Shown here piece by piece: positions 59,892-64,000 of a stretch of 64,000 nucleotides of DNA. The stretch spans positions 1,991,325 through 2,055,324 of the forward strand of contig NZ_LT706987.1 in assembly GCF_900155655.1 (NCBI RefSeq), read 5' to 3'. Each line of letters begins with the position of its first letter. Positions within the stretch are counted from its first letter, which is position 1. The translations under genes were made by a program, and so were the position numbers. The DNA is from Prevotella ihumii (GTDB lineage: Bacteria > Bacteroidota > Bacteroidia > Bacteroidales > Bacteroidaceae). The notes beneath the pieces were generated by a model that saw only the letters and a list, made by a program, of their open reading frames with translations, made no database searches and was not told where the DNA came from.

Positions 59892-60993
59892 TTATTAACT
59901 TTATAATGCGTGTAATACTTTCTTCTGTCAAGCTGTGATACATCGGCAGACAAATTACGCTGTTTGCTATGCTGTGTGCCACAGGTAGGTTTTCGGGATT
60001 TGCACTTCTAAGCCCACGATAGGTTGAGAACTCGCTGATGAGAGGGTAGAAGTAACGGCGTCCCCATATTCCTTGTTCTTTCATCTTAAAATAAAGTTCA
60101 TCGCGAGTCATACCATACTTTTCTTTATCTATGAAAATTGGGAAATAGCTGTAATTGTGTCGTACACCTGGCATATCGTCCATAAAGCTAATACCTTCTA
60201 CGTTGCGTAAGGCTTCACGATAAGTTTTGGCTACTTGTTGACGAGCAGCTATGGCATTATCTACTTGTTTTAAGTTCAGTAGACCATAGGCACTGCGTAT
60301 TTCGTCCATCTTTCCATTGATACCTGGTCCAATTACAGTGGTTTCGCCTGCAAATCCAAAGTTTTTCAGATAATCTATGCGTTGTTTCGTCTTTTCATCA
60401 TGGCAAACCAATGCTCCACCTTCTATTGTATTGTAAACCTTTGTGGCGTGGAAACTTAAGGTTGACATATCGCCAGCTTCAAGAATTGATTTTCCGTTCA
60501 CTTCCACCCCAAAGGCGTGTGCTGCGTCGTAAATCACCTTCAGTCCGTATTTGTCGGCTATGGCTTGTATTCGTTCTGTGTCGCAGGGCTTTCCATACAC
60601 GTGTACAGGCATTATGGCTGTGGTTTGTGGGGTGATGGCTGCCTCTATCTTGTCAGGGTCGATGTTGCAAGTTTCAGGATCGATGTCTACAAATACGGGT
60701 TTTATATTGTTCCACCATAGCGAGTGGGTTGTTGCCACAAAGCTATATGGAGTGGTGATTACTTCGCCTGTAATGCGTAGTGCCTGCAGAGCGCAGAGTA
60801 GGGGTAGTGTGCCATTGGTAAACAAGGCTACATAGGGTACTTTAAGATACTCTGCTAATGCCTTTTCTAATTGTTGATGGTATGCACCATTGTTGGTGAG
60901 CCATTTGTTGTTCCATATATCTTTGAGCATTTCGTGAAACTCATCAAGATTGGGAAGTAATGGCGATGTCACTGTTATTGGTTTGTTATCCAT
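59884..60993 (-). CDS. DegT/DnrJ/EryC1-family sugar aminotransferase (VioA/FdtB-like)
   Basis: A 369-residue PLP enzyme. Cofactor sites are FTNGTLPLLCALQAL, IYDAAHAFGVEVNG and the PLP lysine in SFHATKVYNTIEGGAL near 190. It resembles VioA and FdtB, which make 4-amino-4,6-dideoxy or 3-amino sugars from dTDP-keto sugars. No dTDP-glucose dehydratase lies in the window, so the keto-sugar must come from elsewhere in the genome. It is the first gene of the ATP-grasp unit and probably of the entire locus. No promoter is clear in the 43 bases upstream. Confidence 0.9.
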   Translation of the reverse strand: MDNKPITVTSPLLPNLDEFHEMLKDIWNNKWLTNNGAYHQQLEKALAEYLKVPYVALFTNGTLPLLCALQALRITGEVITTPYSFVATTHSLWWNNIKPVFVDIDPETCNIDPDKIEAAITPQTTAIMPVHVYGKPCDTERIQAIADKYGLKVIYDAAHAFGVEVNGKSILEAGDMSTLSFHATKVYNTIEGGALVCHDEKTKQRIDYLKNFGFAGETTVIGPGINGKMDEIRSAYGLLNLKQVDNAIAARQQVAKTYREALRNVEGISFMDDMPGVRHNYSYFPIFIDKEKYGMTRDELYFKMKEQGIWGRRYFYPLISEFSTYRGLRSANPENLPVAHSIANSVICLPMYHSLTEESITRIIKLING

Positions 60994-61036
60994 TTTCTAA
61001 TACTTCGTTAGCTATAATATATTTTTGAGAAGTTAT

Positions 61037-61228
61037 TTATTCTATTTCCTCTTCCCACTCCCCAAACTCTTCCTGTTTGGCATATGAATTACCTGCTCCA
61101 CCTGTTAGGGGAGCGTTTGTTTCAATGTTTTTATCTTTTGTAATGCCTGCTTCTGAACCTGCCAACAAGCGATTAGGCGTGATTGGGATTGTATTTATGG
61201 TGGGGTGTATGTATTTGATATTTTTCAT
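61037..61228 (-). CDS. small acidic-tailed protein of a Bacteroidales type
   Basis: A 63-residue protein. The start KNIKYIHPTINTIPITPNRLLAGSEAG and the tail EEFGEWEEEIE have the style of a class of small proteins common in Prevotella and Bacteroides: a K-Y-x-x-P-T opening, a hydrophobic middle, Ser/Gly-rich spacer and an acidic aromatic end. Their function is unknown. It follows the secreted protein gene by 12 bases, in the same direction, and may be cotranscribed. I cannot show that it is translated. Confidence 0.6.
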   Translation of the reverse strand: MKNIKYIHPTINTIPITPNRLLAGSEAGITKDKNIETNAPLTGGAGNSYAKQEEFGEWEEEIE

Positions 61229-61240
61229 TTAGCTACAAGG

Positions 61241-62428
61241 TTATTGGATAAGTATTTTCTTGCCGTTTCTTATGTATATACCTTGTCTTAGATGAGGTGT
61301 ATTTGTTATACGTTTACCATCAATGCTAAATACGTGAGAGGGTGTTTCGGAATTCTTTTGTAGGGGTGTCAGGACTGTCGTTTCTTGTTCAGTATCGATA
61401 TTGTATTTGCCTTGTGATGTGTTTACGGCATCTTTTATTCTGAAAAATGCACGTAGGCCTCTTGTTGTTTTGTCGTTTTCGATGGGGTGATAGAGCTTGT
61501 TTTCCGCACCTAAGAAAAGTTCTGTGCCATCTGTTTTAAGGTCTGTGGGATTGTAATTCCCTATAAAGGCAAAGTTGCCTGTTGGGTCGGAAACGGTCTT
61601 TGGAGTTGGTGCGGTGCAAACAACATTGGTAAAAGTTGGGTTTGCGACTTCTGCTGATGGCATAATTATATAAGGTGTGCCTGCTTTTATCTCGGTGGCA
61701 TCTCTGAATATCATAGTTGTGCCTTGTACCTCGCCTGTAAACTCTCTTAGTTGTGGATTTTTGAATGTTTCTTTTACGGTTGCTGCATCAACATCGAAAG
61801 GCAGACAGAACGTGTTCCAATGCTCGTGTGAGAGGGTGCGATTGAGGATAAACGACTTTGTTTTGGTAGGTTCTATTTGTGGTGTGTTGTCTTTACTCTC
61901 ACCTAATGCCGTTAGTGCTTCCAGCGAGTAGATGTATATTGCCTTTGTTTGCGGCTTAGGATATTCTATTGTAAATTCTATTTTGCCACTTTTGTTCTCT
62001 GTTTGAAACAGATATATTGTTGCATCCTCCTTTGTTGCCTTTATGTTTTTTGTGATATTTAGCTCTCCAATTTTTAACGTAAACTTAAAATCGTTCTTTA
62101 CATACAACAATATACGCACCATTTGGAGATTTTTAAATTCCTCTTTCGAAGCTATGGTTACTGTCTTTACTGTACGTCTTGATGTGCCTATATGCAATCC
62201 TGTATCCGTGCCAAACCAACCATTATATCCATCGGTTGTTAAGTTCCAATTATATCCATAAACTGGTTGTTTGGCTTGATAGGTCTGCATTTTTCCTTTT
62301 TCATTCTGCCAAGTCCCAAAAAACAATTTATCAAACAAGAATTGTTGTGCTTGTGCTGTGTGCATATTAGCTGCAATAGCTAAGAAGCATACAATAAGCC
62401 TTATTAGGAATTGTTTTTGGAATTTCAT
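61241..62428 (-). CDS. secreted protein with a C-terminal GIYIRNGKK motif
   Basis: A 395-residue protein with a signal peptide ending MHTAQAQ near 28. The middle is beta-rich (LCFPFDV and IPYIIMPS-like phrases) and appears adhesin-like. The last 30 residues, VFSIDGKRITNTPHLRQGIYIRNGKKILIQ in parts, match the short C-terminal signal common in Prevotella secreted proteins (S-x-x-G-R/K...G-I/L-Y-I-x-N-G-K-K), thought to be a sorting tail for type IX secretion. The catalytic function, if any, is unknown. It is 13 bases downstream of the PDDEXK gene. Confidence 0.75.
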   Translation of the reverse strand: MKFQKQFLIRLIVCFLAIAANMHTAQAQQFLFDKLFFGTWQNEKGKMQTYQAKQPVYGYNWNLTTDGYNGWFGTDTGLHIGTSRRTVKTVTIASKEEFKNLQMVRILLYVKNDFKFTLKIGELNITKNIKATKEDATIYLFQTENKSGKIEFTIEYPKPQTKAIYIYSLEALTALGESKDNTPQIEPTKTKSFILNRTLSHEHWNTFCLPFDVDAATVKETFKNPQLREFTGEVQGTTMIFRDATEIKAGTPYIIMPSAEVANPTFTNVVCTAPTPKTVSDPTGNFAFIGNYNPTDLKTDGTELFLGAENKLYHPIENDKTTRGLRAFFRIKDAVNTSQGKYNIDTEQETTVLTPLQKNSETPSHVFSIDGKRITNTPHLRQGIYIRNGKKILIQ

Positions 62429-62441
62429 CGCAAGAGTGTTT

Positions 62442-63983
62442 TTATTTTATCTCCCAACTCTCAATATTCTTTGTTTCGCTGCTGAAGTTTACTCCTACCT
62501 TTGTGATGGGAAGTCCTGCGAGTGCAAAACGTTCAGGATATTGTTTCAAGTCTATTTGCTGCAATGCCTTTTCAGATGAAGCGTCTATCTTAAATTCTAT
62601 AAGGTATAGACGTGTAGCAGTTCTTAACACCATATCCACTCTGCCCTGTGGTGTGCGTATTTCTATATCTACGTATTGCCCTAACAGACTGAATATAACG
62701 TAGAACAACGACTGATAATGTCCTTCGTATTGCGTGTTTTCGGTGTAAGGTACAGTGCCGAGAAACGTTTTAAGAAGGTTGAAAAACTCGTCCAAATCGT
62801 CTTTACACAATGCTTTGTATAGCCGTGTAACCATCAGTCTTGATGCATTCGTATTTTTCACATAGTTGGGTAATAACGCTTTCATCAATCCTACACGTAC
62901 CTCTTGATTAGGAATACCAATGGTATAGAGATTTACTTCAGGGTCGTACCCTTTTATTGTGATATACCCACTTTGATAGAGTAGGGGAATGATAGATGTG
63001 ATGGATTCTGTTGGAGCATCAAACTCATCTGCAAATGCTTCTGTTCGTTCTAATTGTTCAGGTTCTACTGCAAACTCTTTTAGCTTCTCAATTAAGAATG
63101 TCGGTGTACCCGATGCAAACCAATACGCCCCTATTGTTTTCTTAGAGAAACAAGTAAGCAGACTGAAAGGGTTGTATATATCTGGCGAGTTTGGACTGAA
63201 GTGATAGCCATCATAGTTTTCTTTTAATGCTTGTTTCACTTCCTGAGGTGTTTTTCCCACCTTCTCTCCCAATAGTGCCACTTCTTCCGTTAATGCAGTG
63301 TCAATTTCTTCTTGCGTTATGCCACATATTGCAGCAAAGGCATCGTCCATACTCACATTGTTCAAATTGTTGAGTTCTGAGAAAATGCTGAGTTGTGAGA
63401 ACTTGGTGATACCTGTTAAGAAAACGAAGTGCAAGTATGGGTCGCACGCCTTGAGCGGACTATAAAAGTTTCGTATCGTATAGCGCAATTCTTCAAATAC
63501 CTCTTGATTGTATGCCACATCGAGCAGTGGAGCATCGTATTCATCAATAAGTACAACCACCTGTTGCCCTGTCTTTTGCTGCACTTCTATAATAAGGTTA
63601 GCCAATCTTGTATTAGGCGATTTAGTACTTTTCTCTATGCCATACTGCTGTTCGTATCGTGTGAGAAAAAGGTCTAATAACTCATTAAGTCGTTCCACAT
63701 CAGCGTGTTTCGCCAAACTCATATCAAAATGAAGCACAGGGCGTTGTATCCACTCTGTTTCCAATTTCTCTATGGCTAATCCCTTGAACAATTCTTTTTC
63801 GCCTTTGAAATAGCTTTCGAGGGTTGAAGTGAGCAATGATTTACCAAATCTGCGTGGTCGACTTAGGAATATATATTTTGAACTTTCGTTTGTAAGTTTA
63901 TATATAATTTCTGTTTTATCAACATAAATACATTTTTTGTTGATAATCTCTGAAAATGTCTGTATTCCTATGGGATACTTCAT
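62442..63983 (-). CDS. AAA-ATPase-like/PDDEXK nuclease-domain protein
   Basis: A 513-residue protein of the type PF09820 plus PF08011. The N-terminal part has YPIGIQTFSEIINKKCIYVDKTEIIYKL and a Walker A-like loop RPRRFGKSLLTSTLESYFKGEKELFKGLAIE; the middle has VVLIDEYDAPL, a Walker B-like motif. The C-terminal PDDEXK_9 domain contains GRVDMVLRTATRLYLIEFKID. These proteins are present in many copies in Prevotella and Bacteroides; their function is not known, although mobility or defence is suspected. A strong AAAGGAGG sequence 8 bases before the ATG supports the start. Confidence 0.92.
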   Translation of the reverse strand: MKYPIGIQTFSEIINKKCIYVDKTEIIYKLTNESSKYIFLSRPRRFGKSLLTSTLESYFKGEKELFKGLAIEKLETEWIQRPVLHFDMSLAKHADVERLNELLDLFLTRYEQQYGIEKSTKSPNTRLANLIIEVQQKTGQQVVVLIDEYDAPLLDVAYNQEVFEELRYTIRNFYSPLKACDPYLHFVFLTGITKFSQLSIFSELNNLNNVSMDDAFAAICGITQEEIDTALTEEVALLGEKVGKTPQEVKQALKENYDGYHFSPNSPDIYNPFSLLTCFSKKTIGAYWFASGTPTFLIEKLKEFAVEPEQLERTEAFADEFDAPTESITSIIPLLYQSGYITIKGYDPEVNLYTIGIPNQEVRVGLMKALLPNYVKNTNASRLMVTRLYKALCKDDLDEFFNLLKTFLGTVPYTENTQYEGHYQSLFYVIFSLLGQYVDIEIRTPQGRVDMVLRTATRLYLIEFKIDASSEKALQQIDLKQYPERFALAGLPITKVGVNFSSETKNIESWEIK

Positions 63984-64000
63984 ATTGCTTCCTCCTTTAA

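Noticed and set aside
1..64000. tRNA or rRNA genes
   Set aside because: No cloverleaf with a T-loop GGTTCRANYCC, and no rRNA sequence, was seen on either strand by eye; a tRNA scan would settle this.

Overview
The window comes from a member of the Bacteroidales, most likely a Prevotella or close relative. Several independent signs agree: promoters of the Bacteroidetes type (TAnnTTTG with TTTG about 19-20 bp upstream) stand before many genes; families are typical of the group (DUF4230, DUF5687-like membrane protein with its ABC ATPase, PafA-like phosphatase, fused MsrB-MsrA lipoprotein, AAA-ATPase-like/PDDEXK proteins, a secreted protein with a short glycine-isoleucine-tyrosine-isoleucine C-terminal motif); and Shine-Dalgarno sequences are mostly weak. 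The species is an inference.

Region 1 (1-31,700) is chromosomal housekeeping DNA of medium G+C: a short folK/TPR/hypothetical operon, two DUF4230 proteins, tryptophanase, a TetR regulator with FabG and a pseudouridine synthase, an envelope operon (outer-membrane protein, LptC-like lipoprotein, CNNM/CBS membrane protein, PpiD-like chaperone), glycerate kinase, an EamA exporter, MsrAB, an ABC transporter pair, a PafA-like phosphatase with two tandem deoxynucleoside kinases and thioredoxin reductase, a class A penicillin-binding protein, and class I ribonucleotide reductase nrdA-nrdB.

Region 2 (31,763-60,993) is one long minus-strand surface-polysaccharide locus, clearly more A+T rich. Read in the direction of transcription it holds a DegT aminotransferase, two ATP-grasp ligases, a Wzx flippase, many glycosyltransferases, three membrane acyltransferases, an EpsG-type Wzy polymerase, a polyprenol-phosphate glycosyltransferase with a GT-C-like partner, and finally GNAT, phosphoglycosyl transferase, a second DegT aminotransferase and a nucleotidyltransferase-fold protein. 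Together they look like a Wzx/Wzy-type pathway building an acylated, amino-sugar-containing glycan. Region 3 (61,037-63,983) has a small peptide gene, a secreted protein and an AAA-ATPase-like/PDDEXK protein.

The outstanding feature is repeated non-coding DNA. Ten arrays of a 9-bp unit with the self-complementary core GTCNGAC lie between genes. Three copies of a ~260-bp element with 18-bp terminal inverted repeats, and two copies of a ~200-bp element with different 19-bp termini, share a homologous core around a palindrome TAGCNNGCTA. The second element's termini also bound two GTCNGAC arrays, so the families are modular. In the polysaccharide locus these elements, an IS30 and an IS4-type insertion sit at most junctions between genes. 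The IS4-type element splits an acyltransferase with an intact 6-bp target duplication, and removing it restores one 348-codon frame. A second acyltransferase carries a run of eight G and ends inside a repeat element. This points to a locus whose O-acylation and glycosylation genes are being shuffled and switched.
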